This document shows, piece after piece, positions 37,230 to 47,660 of a stretch of DNA of 64,000 bases. The first letter of the stretch is position 1. Each line of letters opens with the position of its first letter. Under the pieces are notes generated by a model, which saw only the letters and a program-made list of their open reading frames with translations, ran no database searches and was not told the origin of the DNA. Position numbers and translations under genes: made by a program. Origin of the DNA: Margaritifera margaritifera (Eukaryota; Mollusca; Bivalvia; Unionida; Margaritiferidae); assembly GCA_029931535.1 (NCBI GenBank), contig JAQPZY010001536.1:2487001-2551000 (forward strand). The letters run 5' to 3'.

Positions 37230-37478
37230 TATTGCAGCCAAACGTTTCGAGATAACTGATAAGTTGAATTATACTGTAAACGTATATTTTTCCTAAGCAG
37301 TATATATTTGAGTCTGAGGAAGTGGCCTGCAAGAAGGACACTTATATGTTTTTTAAATACGATTTTGCTCTGAATATTATTTAAATTTGATCGTTTATTC
37401 GGTATCGTGAATATAAATAGGAGAAGAGTACACGACTGATGCCTAACACAGTGAGGAGGCAAAACACTGTGAGGATTC
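37230..37478 (-). mobile_element. ~250-bp insertion in copy B, Penelope-terminal-like
   Basis: It is present in copy B between ATATATGCATG and GAATTGGTTAT, and absent at the homologous place in copy A. On minus its end reads CTCGAAACGTTTGGCTGCAA, and inside is TGAGGAAGTGGCCTGCAAG on plus. Both resemble terminal sequences of Penelope-like elements, including the GAAACG block also seen at 11.69 kb. Assignment is tentative. Confidence 0.4.
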
Positions 37479-37572
37479 ATTTTGGGGGGAATTGGTTATA
37501 GAGTAATAATTGTTCCAGACCGTGTACAATTTCAACTTGAAGCACTAACCTATGCGATATCTTTTCTGATGT

Positions 37573-37950
37573 GTATGTATGTCTGTATATATATGTTTGT
37601 ATGTCTGTATGTCTGTATATATGTATGTATGTATGTATGTCCGTCTGTATGTATGTATGTATGTATGTATGTATGTATGTATGTATGTATGTATGTATGT
37701 ATGTATGTGTGTATGTATGTATGTATGCATACATGTCTGTCTGTCTGTTTGTATGTATGTCTATATTTTTGTCTGTCTGTATGTATGTATGTATGTATGT
37801 ATGTATGTATGTATGTATGTATGTATGTATGTATGTATGTATGTATGCATGCATGTATGTATGTATGTATGTATGCATGCATGTCCGTCTATCTGTTTGT
37901 CAGCGTGTATGTATGTATCTATACATGTATACATGTATGTATGTAATAAA
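37573..37950. repeat. (GTAT)n tetranucleotide array, interrupted
   Basis: ATGT/GTAT units with GTCT and GCAT variants. Frames of 110-154 codons on both strands (MYVC or HTYI repeats) are the repeat read through, not genes. Confidence 0.97.
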
Positions 37951-38170
37951 TATAGATATACATCCATGATTAACCGAGGTATCTCTGCCTGTTTTCTCTA
38001 TCTCACTGTTTAAACACGTTTAAATGGTAATATCATATGCACTGGCTGCATGCTATCCAGTTTCCGCTGAATTTTGTCGAGTTCGATTCAGAACGGTATT
38101 TATAAAGTTAAGGCTATAAAATGTGTATGTCGGCCAACTTGCGCAAATTTTATTGACTGCTATCAACGAA

Positions 38171-38340
38171 TTAAATATCACGCTAGAGCTGGATGTCTTA
38201 TGTTGCGGTTACTTGCGGCTTCTTGGTTAAATATCACGCTAGAGTTCGATGTCTTATGTTGCACTTACTTGAGGATTATTGGTTAAATATCACGCTAGAG
38301 CTCGATGTCTTATTATGAGCTTACTTGAGGCTTATTGGTT
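38171..38340. repeat. 56-bp tandem repeat, three copies
   Basis: The unit starts TTAAATATCACGCTAGAG and continues GATGTCTTATGTTG; starts at 38171, 38227 and 38283. Confidence 0.93.
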
Positions 38341-38437
38341 TAGATAGCTTGCTCTTAAGTCTATATGTATTTCATGCGTCGATTAAAGAGAGCATTTAAT
38401 GGATTCACGATTATTTTCAGTTGTTTTGATTATATAT

Positions 38438-38492
38438 GAGAGAGAGAGAGACAGACAGAGACAGAGAGAGAGACAGAGACAGAGAGAGAGAG
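38438..38492. repeat. GA/GACA-rich tract
   Basis: AGAGAGAGACAGACAGAGAC-type purine tract that corresponds to a short GAGAGAAATAGAG in duplication copy A. Confidence 0.9.
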
Positions 38493-38825
38493 TCGCAATT
38501 GGCGTCTCTCGGTTTCACTCAAATGTTGATCCCTAATTAAACCCTAATTTTTCAACTGCTCAACACAATTGCTTTCTTGTTAAAACATAATTGTTCTGAG
38601 TATAATTGCAGTGCAAATGATCATCAAACTGATGATGAATAACTTCTATTTTGCTCAGTGATATGTTGTTACAATAATAATAATAATAATAATAATAAAA
38701 TGTAAACTTAAAACATTGTATTCATTTCCTCGTTATCATCATTACCATCATTATCATCATCATCATCAATGTTGCTGCTGTTGATATACATTTTTCTCAT
38801 CTTCTGTCTTCTTCTGATGATTGTG

Positions 38826-39015
38826 GGAGCTGAAGTAGCTCACTTATTAGAGCATCGGACTCCTAATCGATGATTCGTGCGTTCCATACCTGCCAGGGTC
38901 TGCTGCTTTGATGTGTCCTTGGACATTGTTCTTAGATCTTATTTCCTCTACATGATATTGCCAATAATGTGCTCTCAGTGCCGTCAAAAAAAACAGCCAA
39001 CAACTGCATTTTAGT
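38826..39015 (+). mobile_element. tRNA-derived SINE
   Basis: The head reads GCTGAAGTAGCTCACTTATTAGAGC (box A) and ATGATTCGTGCGTTCCATACC (box B), with an anticodon-like loop CTCCTAA between. This is tRNA-Arg/Lys-like in layout. No acceptor stem pairs, so it is not a working tRNA. The body continues TGATGTGTCCTTGGACATTG, typical of a SINE central region, and ends near an A run at 38988-38995. Octopus genomes are known to carry tRNA-related SINEs. Confidence 0.75.
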
Positions 39016-39665
39016 GATTGTAATTTGTGACCATTAAAAACCTGCGTACGACCCAGTTTGTACAACCGTTTAAAATCTCATGTGAACATATTGTAAATTT
39101 GCTACACTTTTGTGTGTGTATTCGAATGTTTGCAAATATGCACAACGTATGCAAATTGTGTATATGTGAATCGGGTATCAAGTAGATTTATCCATGCTTG
39201 CATTAGTAAAGATATATTTGGTTTAATTTAAAATTAGACGACATGTATAATCAGTATTTTATATCCTATGTTATGTCAGAGCCTTGCTTGATTCTCAAAA
39301 TTTTTAGCATAGTTAATCCCGTGCCCGAATCATAAGAATCAATCGTCTTTGTCAACTAGATAAAGGTCATGTAAAAACAAGAACAAACATGTCAATCATT
39401 GCTTGCGGTATGGTTAGTATTCATTTTTTGGGTTTTAACAACATAACTTACTAGTAACAAATTAACGCAATAGTGTGCATTTAAAATGATCTATCCTTGA
39501 AGGTTATAACTGTTTTCATATTTACAGAAATAAACGCTCAAAAGACTATACTCGACTTTGAGAAAAGAGCATGTCATTGCCATGCATCTTCTGAACAAAA
39601 TTTTTCATCCTAAAAATCAGCTTTGGTGGTATTGAAACATCATCGGCATTATAAAACAATCCGAA
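39016..39665. other. Spacer, nothing recognised
   Basis: AT-rich, no conserved frame or repeat. Confidence 0.4.
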
Positions 39666-39878
39666 ATGAAGTTTCTCTCACAAGGTACGAAAATACAATT
39701 AGTACCGTTATTCGCTGCTCTTTTAGAGAGAGAGATAGAACAGAAGAGAGTTGGCAAAACAAGCTCGATTAAACTCAAAGAAGGTCATTCCTATAAACCT
39801 GACCATTTGATATATATCCAAACTCATAAAGTAGTCACGTGTATTTTATTTGAATATATTGGACACAAGACAAAGTAA
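39666..39878 (+). CDS. Unrecognised 70-codon frame ending near a donor
   Basis: The frame starts MKFLSQGTKIQLVPLF, has a charged middle (EREIEQKRVGK, KLKEGHSYKPD) and ends at a GACAAA/GTAAGT consensus donor (39875). Part of the charged middle is an AGAGAG purine tract. No family recognised; it could be a first coding exon or chance. Confidence 0.2.
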   Translation: MKFLSQGTKIQLVPLFAALLEREIEQKRVGKTSSIKLKEGHSYKPDHLIYIQTHKVVTCILFEYIGHKTK

Positions 39879-40263
39879 GTTTATCTTCAAATGACACACA
39901 GTGATTTGAGCCATTTGTTTAATTGGGTCTTGTCAGGACTGCTGCACGATATTCTTTCCGAAAAATACCAAAACCTGACTATACATTTAAATTACCTAGA
40001 ATGCATTACATTTAAGCTTAGGAGTTATGTTTAGCATGAAAATTTCTTTCAAATGATGTTATATGGTAAGTCTCAAGAAATTACTCTTTGAATATATAAA
40101 TATATCAAAATACCTGATGTAATATTATGATATTCAGCTCATCCCGAATATATGTTACAAGTTTTTTGTTTTATACTTTTTTCTGTCACTTATATTTGCA
40201 ATAGAAGGAAACGAAAAATGGGCAAAATGTTTCATCATGTCATCTTTGTATTTTTCATCCACA

Positions 40264-40267
40264 ATAT

Positions 40268-40302
<35 letters not shown>

Positions 40303-40320
40303 GTAATAATAAAAATAATA
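40264..40320. repeat. (AAT)n microsatellite
   Basis: Roughly 15 AAT units with a few interruptions. Confidence 0.93.
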
Positions 40321-40431
40321 ATATTATTTAAAATAGCAATATTGTATATCATAATTAAATCATCTGGATATGATTATCTTTTCGAGAAAGAAAGAGAGAG
40401 AGAAAGATCAAGAATGTTATTCAGCATTTAT

Positions 40432-40809
40432 ATGTCATATGAGGTTGATCATATATTGAATCTCACTGTTTCTATGTCATATGAGGTTGATCATATATTC
40501 AATCTCACTGTTTATATGTCATATGAGGTTGATCATATGTTCAATCTCACTGTTTATATGTCATATGAGGTTGATCATATATTCAATCTCACTGTTTCTA
40601 TGTCATATGAGGTTGATCATATATTTAATCTCACTGTTTATATGTCATATGAGGTTGATCATATGTTCAATATCACTGTTTATATGTCATATGAGGTTGA
40701 TCATATATTGAATCTCACTGTTTACATGTCATATGAGGTTCATCATATATTGAATCTCACTGTTTACATGTCATATGAGGTTCATCATATATTCAATCTC
40801 ACCGATTAC
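40432..40809 (+). repeat. 42-bp minisatellite, nine copies, in frame
   Basis: The unit starts ATGTCATATGAGGTTGATCA and continues TATATTGAATCTCACTGTTT. Each of nine copies begins with ATG, at 40432 then every 42 bases. As 42 is a multiple of three, a 212-codon frame (40237-40875) reads 14-residue repeats of the form MSYEVDHIFNLTVY. Substitutions are few and mostly conservative. Each unit holds the palindromes TCATATGA and TGATCA. Expression is unproven; the leading part of the frame is microsatellite (poly-Ile). Confidence 0.95.
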
Positions 40810-40848
40810 CATTTGTCGAAAGAATGTCATATAAAGACAAAACCACCA

Positions 40849-41250
40849 CTATACAATAACAAATATCATGCCTGAAAGTGTGCATATATAACATATAATG
40901 CAAACATCAACTATTATTTCAAAACAATAATGTTCCCTGCTGTTCCCAAATGAACATGAAAATTGATTTCCTGTTTGATTAAACTGCAATATATTTTTTC
41001 TAACTTTTAATATTCTTCTAAGAAATTTTCTTGATCCATTTAACCTAGGTATGTCGCTATTCATCCTATATGAATCTTTGTAGTATGGGGATGGAAGAAG
41101 AATACAATAAATAGGTATTTCATGTGATTGTTCTACGCCTATATTGCCAAATAAAATGATTCTCGATACACCTCGAATACCGTGTGGAAACGTCATTCCA
41201 TAATCTATTAACAAAATTGCATTCCAAAACAACTGTAGTATTTGTTTCAA
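40849..41250 (-). other. 133-codon frame of uncertain nature
   Basis: The minus frame starts MKQILQLFWNAILLID and ends in a hydrophobic tail. It lies 3' of the LINE RNase H fragment on the same strand, but I cannot match it to any ORF2 segment. It may be non-coding LINE tail or unrelated DNA. Confidence 0.2.
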
Positions 41251-41499
41251 GTGAATCCAGTAGAGTAAATTCAGTGACTCACTTTAATTTTAACCTATGA
41301 TAAATGGATTCTGCATCCTTCCTACTTCTTATCCAGATTGCCTTTGTTTTGGTAATTTTGAGTTTCAGGTTTGAAATCATTGTAACAACATACAATATGA
41401 AACGTAAAGATGCTAAAAGTTCGTTAAAAGTATATAAAGTAACACATAAAGGTAACACGTGTAAAAGCCTTAAAACATGATTACAATGTGTTGTATAAT

Positions 41500-42068
41500 C
41501 CGCATTTCCTTACAGTCCAAGATTTCTCTGGTGGTCCGTCCTCATACAGTTTCTTCAAGCAGTTCACGTCAGAATACTTCTGTCTCAAAGGGTGAAAACC
41601 GACACACTCGACAAGAATGTGCTCCACAGACAGTGGACACTAGCATGGTATACATTCCGGTCGAGGTTCACCTTTCTGGAGGTAAGCATGAGTCAGGTAC
41701 GTGTGTCAGATACACGATCGGCACAATACCATCTCATCTCTCCGATGTGTTCTGTACGAGGGATGGCACTCTCCAATAGTGGGTATGATGTTCTTAAGTT
41801 TGCTTGTAGAATTTTCATTCCACATATTTTGCCAAGTATGACGAACATACTAATGTATACAATACCTGAAGTCAGTATATGGAATCCTCGGTTCGTAGAC
41901 GAGTGACTGCAAGGCAGCTTTCGCTAATTTATCTGCCCTTTCCTTACCCTTTATACCAATCTGAATAGGCAACGAACAGAACAGAATAAGTTTTCCAGAC
42001 TGTATGGGAGCATCATGTTTCTGTAATATATGGGGTATTAACGGGTTGTCAGATTTAAGATTCTGCAA
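41500..42068 (-). pseudogene. I/Jockey-like LINE, RNase H end and C-terminus
   Basis: The minus frame from 42068 reads NPLIPHILQKHDA, then KGKERADKLAKAALQS, the C-terminal signature of LINE RNase H domains (G-N-E-x-A-D-x-x-A-K). After a stop near 41855 it continues HRRDEMVLCRSCI, THAYLQKGEPRPECIPC and CPLSVEHILVEC (to about 41585). That is the standard Cys/His-rich tail of I-clade-type elements with RNase H. Stops and a missing 5' part show it is dead; an (AT)n tract lies upstream at 42208. Confidence 0.8.
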
Positions 42069-42207
42069 GGCTTTTCACGTTGAAAGGGAGTGCGAAAACA
42101 TGACGAAATATACTTTTGAGAGGTTTCAACGTAGTTCAAGTTTTGAGTATACTTGTAATATCTGCAGTCAAAATTGAGGCTTTATACTAAAACCGACTCT
42201 ACATAGT

Positions 42208-42210
42208 GCG

Positions 42211-42273
<63 letters not shown>

Positions 42274-42441
42274 AGACTGAATGCAATATGCCTTTTTCTC
42301 ATGCATACTGGATTTAATTTTCCCGATGTACACTTCAGTGATCATCAGCTAGTGATGAGCACAGCAAAAGAGCTCGATACACTTAGGTGCTGAGTATTGA
42401 ATATTAAAGCACAAAAACATTGCGCTATCAATCATTTCAAG

Positions 42442-42520
<79 letters not shown>
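42208..42520. repeat. Two (AT)n microsatellites
   Basis: AT runs at 42208-42268 and 42446-42520 are separated by 177 bases of unique sequence containing no gene. Confidence 0.95.
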
Positions 42521-42523
<3 letters not shown>

Positions 42524-43069
42524 GCTATTTATGCTAGATGGGGCTGAAGAATCTAAGTAAATTGTATATTTCCTTTAATTTTATAACTCTTAGATTTTTA
42601 TTGCTTTTTTAATAATATTGATAGATATTTATGCACATATGCAAAATTATAGGTAGATGTAGGGTCACATTGTCCACAGTCTCTTGAACCATTGAAATAT
42701 TCTGATATAAAGCCATTCCGAAAAAATTCGGATCAGATATTAAAACAATTTTTTTTCCCATGGTCTTACCATTGATCCATTTATAAACGTTAAAACATTA
42801 TGAAAAGAGTTCAATAAAACAATATAAAATATATTTTCAAAATTAATTAATCGTACAACACCCGGATTTGACATTCTTCAGTAGTATGCGTTATCTATCA
42901 ATTAGCATTTTTTCGTCAATATACCCGTATTTTCTTTTAAAATAAACAAAAAAGCAAAGTTTGAAAATTTGAAATTGTTTCATTTCATTCAGACTTTATT
43001 CTTATGGCAATATACTCCAGTGATAATTTTTGAAAACAACGTTAAGTAATGATAAATAGCGCCAGTTTA
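42521..43069. other. Spacer, nothing recognised
   Basis: Strongly AT-rich, no frame of interest. Confidence 0.4.
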
Positions 43070-43500
43070 TTTAAATACTTTTTGGGTTTATATTCCATGT
43101 TATTATATTTCTTGCAATACAGAAAACTTATGTCATTTCTATAATAAAACGATAACCTGCAATAAAGTTCACGAGTACAATCGCTTTACATGGAAATTTA
43201 ATGAGTGCACTTTAATTTACAAATATCAAACAGATATCCAACTATTTATTCATAACTTATCAATGAGTTATGTAGGCAAGCGTGGCTGGCATTTTTAACT
43301 ATTTGTAAAAAGAAATTCTTCACAATATTGAGAATTTTGGGAATAATTATGTTTATATGCATTATCATTAAAAACAACTTATCCATTATTGAATTTTAAC
43401 TTGGAATTTCAATTAAAGTGTGTCAGTTCATTGTGTGAGTAATCTGTAGTTAAATTTGATAATAAAATATATATGACTACATAAGGAACGGACCAATATG
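43070..43500 (+). pseudogene. Polinton-type polymerase B relic and duplication copy C
   Basis: Sequence from 43120 aligns with 36055-36205: ACAGAAAACTTATGTCATTT, then NKVHEYNRFTWKF and YKYQTDIQLFIHNLS in translation. It lacks the 12-18 bases coding KYRGP-TH present at locus B. Further on, TGAATTTTAACTTGGAATTTCAATTAAAG aligns with 29665-29695 of copy A, and GGAACGGACCAATATG with 36623. It links copies A, B and C into one duplication family whose ancestor held a polymerase fragment. Confidence 0.7.
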
Positions 43501-44084
43501 CGAGAGAGCTAGTAAACTCCAGCACTAAGATGATGCAAAAGAGTAAAGTATATAATGAGAATGAATGTAATTAGTTGACGAAATTCAATAAAATAAAAAC
43601 GTTCTTAGCTACAGGGAAACAAAATTAATACTTAGAAAGCAACTGACATGACACAAAGCAGAAATAAATCAGAACAGCTCAAATGAAGCAAACCAAAGAC
43701 AACAAATTGTGCAAATTGAAAATAAACAGCTGAAAATGTCTTTGGAAATCAATTACTTACTGCAATTTGTATGTTGTGCAGTCATTAAATTATATCTAAA
43801 AAAGATGAATATACATCGTACATGTGTTATGTCAGCAGATATAATGATATACAATCATACATGTTGAATTCTTTTACGGATTATCTGTGTCAATACAACA
43901 CAAGTAAATCTAGTATATTTTGTTTTTGCACCAGTTACCAAATTTCGCCTGGTTTATGGATCATCATAATTCCATGTACATATAGATTTAAATCCATTCA
44001 TAACCCTTACACATGGTATACATGGTACAAGCTCCAAACAATTTTTTATAGCTAGTGATCTTAATATGCATATTAATCTGCATC

Positions 44085-44116
<32 letters not shown>

Positions 44117-45293
44117 TAATAAGTATAATCAGCATAATATGTATCGTCTTCATCATCAGCGTATACATAATTAAATATTTTGGTGTAAAAAGACTAATGT
44201 GGTATAATTTATCAGAGGTAATATATTATTTTTCCAAATTCAGCATCCACGTTTGCAAATATAAATGATGTAGAAGCCGAAACATAAAAAAACGTATATT
44301 ACATGAAAATATCAGTGAAAAGATAATGGAAATAAATACTAAATTATGAATTTCAATTTATGTAGATCATGAAAGGTTGTAGAAGTAACAAAACAATAAC
44401 TCAGTATTTTTTTTTAAATTGATAAAATGACAAGAAGAGAAAAAACTTTAAATAAAGGACACAATATTACTGCATGTATCCTGAATAACTGAAAATAGTT
44501 ATAAGGAGATACTGCATCATTTTTATTTTCATAACCTTTAGTTACGAATAGATGGTATGGAATATGGTGCTACATGGCAAAAGAAGGCCTCTCGCAGCTT
44601 ACTGTTAGCCATATTATCAGCTTAGTCTTTTTTATTGATAGACCATCTTTAGAAAATGTATCTTAACTTTTACCTTTATTTTCCATTCAATAGTGAGTTT
44701 GGTCTCAAAGCACACAGGATAATTAACAGAAGGATAATAGGAAAAATTGCTGCAAATAGAAGAATATGCGAACAGTTTTAGGAATATCAATAGATTAAAG
44801 TTCAATTAAAAAATAAAATGCAGATTTTTTTTCTTTTTAAATTTCGTTGTTTGTAAAGGTAGAAGAATGAAATATAGACAAAACTGTGATATATTCTCAA
44901 AATATAAAAATGTTGTGCATATAAATAAGAGATACAGAGATTCGTCACATTATTTTTCACATTAGATATGTTAAGGAAACATCTTCCATGTGGAAGTCTA
45001 ACACGTTTTCTTCTACTATGACAATTATGTACGCAAATCACGAATTCTGTATAAATGTTTCATTGGAGAAAGCTAGAAACAACCGTTGACAGTTTGATAG
45101 TCAGTTTTATGCTAACCGGTAAAGTATAAAAAAGATCAACGGAGATCCATATGTTGACATTTCGAAAGTGAATTCCACATATAGTATTTGCGTTTTTTTA
45201 TGGGGGTGGGGGTTATCTGTAAAATTCTTTATTTAAACCTAGCGATGTTTTTATTTAGACGTGTATGCATTGCATAGGTTTAAATTGACTTAC
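43501..45293. other. 1.8-kb AT-rich spacer
   Basis: An (AAT)n run lies at 44087-44113 and a GGGGGTGGGGGT patch at 45202-45213. The 79-codon minus frame at 44802-45041 is basic and AT-driven without a recognised motif. This interval would be intron or downstream DNA of the signal-peptide exon if that gene is real. Confidence 0.4.
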
Positions 45294-45387
45294 CAGAGAT
45301 GAAACCAGATCCCTGACCAATGAAGGAAGACGCAAAGTCAAATGTACAGACAATCGTTAGGATGAGGACTGCAAGCAGTTTGTACAT
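45294..45387 (-). CDS. First coding exon of a secreted-peptide gene
   Basis: On minus an ATG at 45387 opens MYKLLAVLILTIVCTFDFAS, then SFIGQGSGFIS, and the exon ends at a perfect GTAAGT donor (45293-45288) in phase 1. The first ~20 residues form a classic signal peptide: short basic start, a hydrophobic core LLAVLILTIVC, and small residues (ASS) at a plausible cleavage site. A signal-peptide exon ending in a phase-1 intron is common in animal secreted proteins. The rest of the gene would lie at lower coordinates; I could not find the next exon in 43.5-45.2 kb. Function is unknown, and a small secreted peptide is as far as the sequence goes. Upstream sequence has no clear TATA box. Confidence 0.55.
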
Positions 45388-45534
45388 GGCTTTAAATATA
45401 AAGAATACAAATATCTGAATCAGTGCCACCCGATAATAAAGAATACCACAGGACCTCCCGTTAATTCGCTTTTGAACACCAAAAAAGTATTTCCAAAAAT
45501 AAACTCAAATTAACTCTTAAAATTTATTTTTTTA

Positions 45535-45895
45535 TACATGGCGTGTTGTAGACGAGTTTCATAGTGCTTTAGGTTGCTGAACTGGGGCATCGTTATGCTA
45601 TTCATGACTTCATTAAGTATCACACCTTTACAAAGATACAAATAGAGATAAATAAATATATAAATCGTACAGCTGCTGAGGTTAGCCGAAAACAAAGAAA
45701 AAAGCAGGCTATATTAGATTGTTTAATTTATACTGCATTGTTTTATTCAGAGGTTGAAAGAAAAACATGTCTTGGAAATCTGTTATATATGGCGTGTTGT
45801 AGATGAGTTTCGTAGTGCCATAGGTTGCTGAACTTGGGTACCTTTATGCTATTCATGACTTAATGAAGTATCACACCTTTGCAAAGATACAAATG
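45535..45895 (-). repeat. Two ~110-bp direct repeats with coding-like frame
   Basis: Copies at about 45538-45645 and 45788-45895 share GCGTGTTGTAGA-GAGTTTC, TGCTATTCATGACTT and TATCACACCTTT-CAAAGAT. On minus both read LYLCKGVIL, then VMNSI and FSNL-HYET-LQHA; the copy at 45.8 kb has a stop at one place where the other has NE. Conservation of frame suggests former coding sequence. No family recognised. They lie upstream of the signal-peptide exon. Confidence 0.6.
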
Positions 45896-46878
45896 AAAAT
45901 CTGTTAACGTGCTTCAAATTAATAAAGAAAACGTGACAAAATGTGCTTAATATTTATATTAGAAAGGAACTATAAAAGACACAACCTCCAGTATTCCTCA
46001 ATATATGAGCTACTAAGCTTCAAGAAATTTGGTAGAGGAAAATGCCTACGAGACTCCTTGCGACACATATATAAAAGGTTGGAATACTACTGCGGTGTAA
46101 TCCAAGTATAACATATTATGTTTGTATTAGACATGCCTGTTAGTTATTTTCGACCTTGAAGAGTACACCACAACTGTATCAAACTGCAACAAATGGAGTA
46201 TTTATAAGAGACACCACGCCTTATTCAAACATGCACCAATCAGAACAATTATATCTTCGGTTTCCTTTTTCCTGTATTAAACAAAGTCGAATACACGAGT
46301 AAATGTAACATAGTTTATATGACTGATTTCCGAGAAATAAGTCCGAATTGCATCATCATACATTCATAAGGCAAGGTTAATAACAGAATTAATTTTATAA
46401 CATGTACGGGACCTATGGATGCCTCTCTAGATTTGTTTCTTATTTGGAGAAGAGTCTTTATTCATTCCAATAGCCCAAACGGACTGTGAGGATACATTTT
46501 TTCAATGAGTTGAATTTAATGGCAGATAGTACAGTAAACAACAAGGTATCATCCTCTGTAGTCCATAATATACAAAGAAATCATAGTAAGAAACGAAATT
46601 GCATATGCATGCAGATGCAAATCCACGCAAATGAAATAAGCAGATTATTTCACAAAACTTCTCCGTAGGGAGAAAGAGATATCTACATTATAAAAGGTAA
46701 TAATATGAAGATAAAATCAGAGGTTATGTAATTCAAATTCATATTGAAATGGTTAGTCAGTCAAAATATTTACAAAATCTATGCATATACGACGGTATTT
46801 CTATGATTAAAAGCTTTATAAATGTAAGTGGCCAAATTATTCAAAATTCTAGTATTCTGGATATTCATAAGTTCTATA
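45896..46878. other. Spacer, nothing recognised
   Basis: AT-rich; short frames only (60 codons at 46486-46668, no motif). Confidence 0.4.
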
Positions 46879-47576
46879 AATTTAAACATATTTGGTCTTT
46901 TTTCGGAAATATTTCTCTATATATTTGGCTCTTAGATCTTTATACAATACGCATTCAAGGACAAAATGATATTCATCTTCAGTGAGGTTACAAATAGAAC
47001 AAAGTCTATAATGAATTGGTTTATATGGTCTCGCCCATCTACCAGCTTCAACTTCGAGTCTGTGAGAGGATATTCTAAATTTAGCAATTGCATTTCTATA
47101 TTTCAAAGAATGGATGCTATCAAGGTAAAGTTTTGATCCGAAATTTGCAATATTTACATAAAATAATGCTCGACTACTGTTCTCAAGACGATCCATCCAA
47201 TTTTGGATAAATTTGTCCGATAGCCTTAATTTAAATGACTGCAAAAATATGTAAATGTTACCGAAACCTTGATTAACCCAAACTTCATAGAATCCTAATC
47301 TTGACAATAAACCTTTAACTAAATATACCCAATTTACTTTATTGGGTAGAGCTTCTAAATCGTTCAATATCATTTGGTATATATATTTTATATATTTGTC
47401 CTCCTTTGCCTCTAATATCTTAAACCAATACTATCATTGTCGTACGCCCTAACTCCCCATAAATAAAATCATTTTGTGTCGTCTTCTTCACTTCTAATAT
47501 CTTTCAACAAAAATGAAATGCACTCTTTCAATGCATTTAGCAGGAATAAATCCCCAAACTTGGCAACAATAATTTA

Positions 47577-47577
<1 letters not shown>
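46879..47577 (-). pseudogene. LINE ORF2 C-terminal fragment
   Basis: From 47577 on minus, frames read LNYCCQVWGFIPAKCIERVH, NDFIYGELGRTT and YWFKILEAKEDKYIK. Then comes a 163-codon open frame (47373-46882) with LGFYEVWVNQG, DKFIQNW, ENSSRALFY, FRISSHRLEVEAGRWARP and CSICNLTEDEYHFVLEC. This is the post-RT region and Cys/His tail of the same non-LTR family as 2281-3650, but far better preserved: only two frame changes upstream and none over the last 160 codons. Its 5' side stops exactly at an (AT)n run, so the element is 5'-truncated or replaced there. Confidence 0.85.

Positions 47578-47655
<78 letters not shown>
47578..47655. repeat. (AT)n microsatellite abutting LINE fragment
   Basis: About 38 AT units, starting at the LINE truncation point, followed by ACACAC. 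Confidence 0.97.

Positions 47656-47660
<5 letters not shown>

Larger units (their letters stand above)
36600..38600 (+). repeat. Segmental duplication copy B
   Basis: Aligns with copy A (29795-31060). Relative to A it carries a roughly 250-base insertion (about 37230-37480), a large GTAT microsatellite at the place where A holds the MITE, and a three-copy 56-bp repeat. The upstream polymerase fragment is also shared with copy C. Confidence 0.75.

Noticed and set aside
37477..38013. Several overlapping 60-154 codon frames on both strands (MYVC and HTYI repeats)
   Set aside because: They are the GTAT microsatellite read in all frames.
38827..38895. A functional tRNA-Arg or tRNA-Lys gene
   Set aside because: Boxes A and B are present but the acceptor stem does not pair and the sequence runs on into a SINE body.
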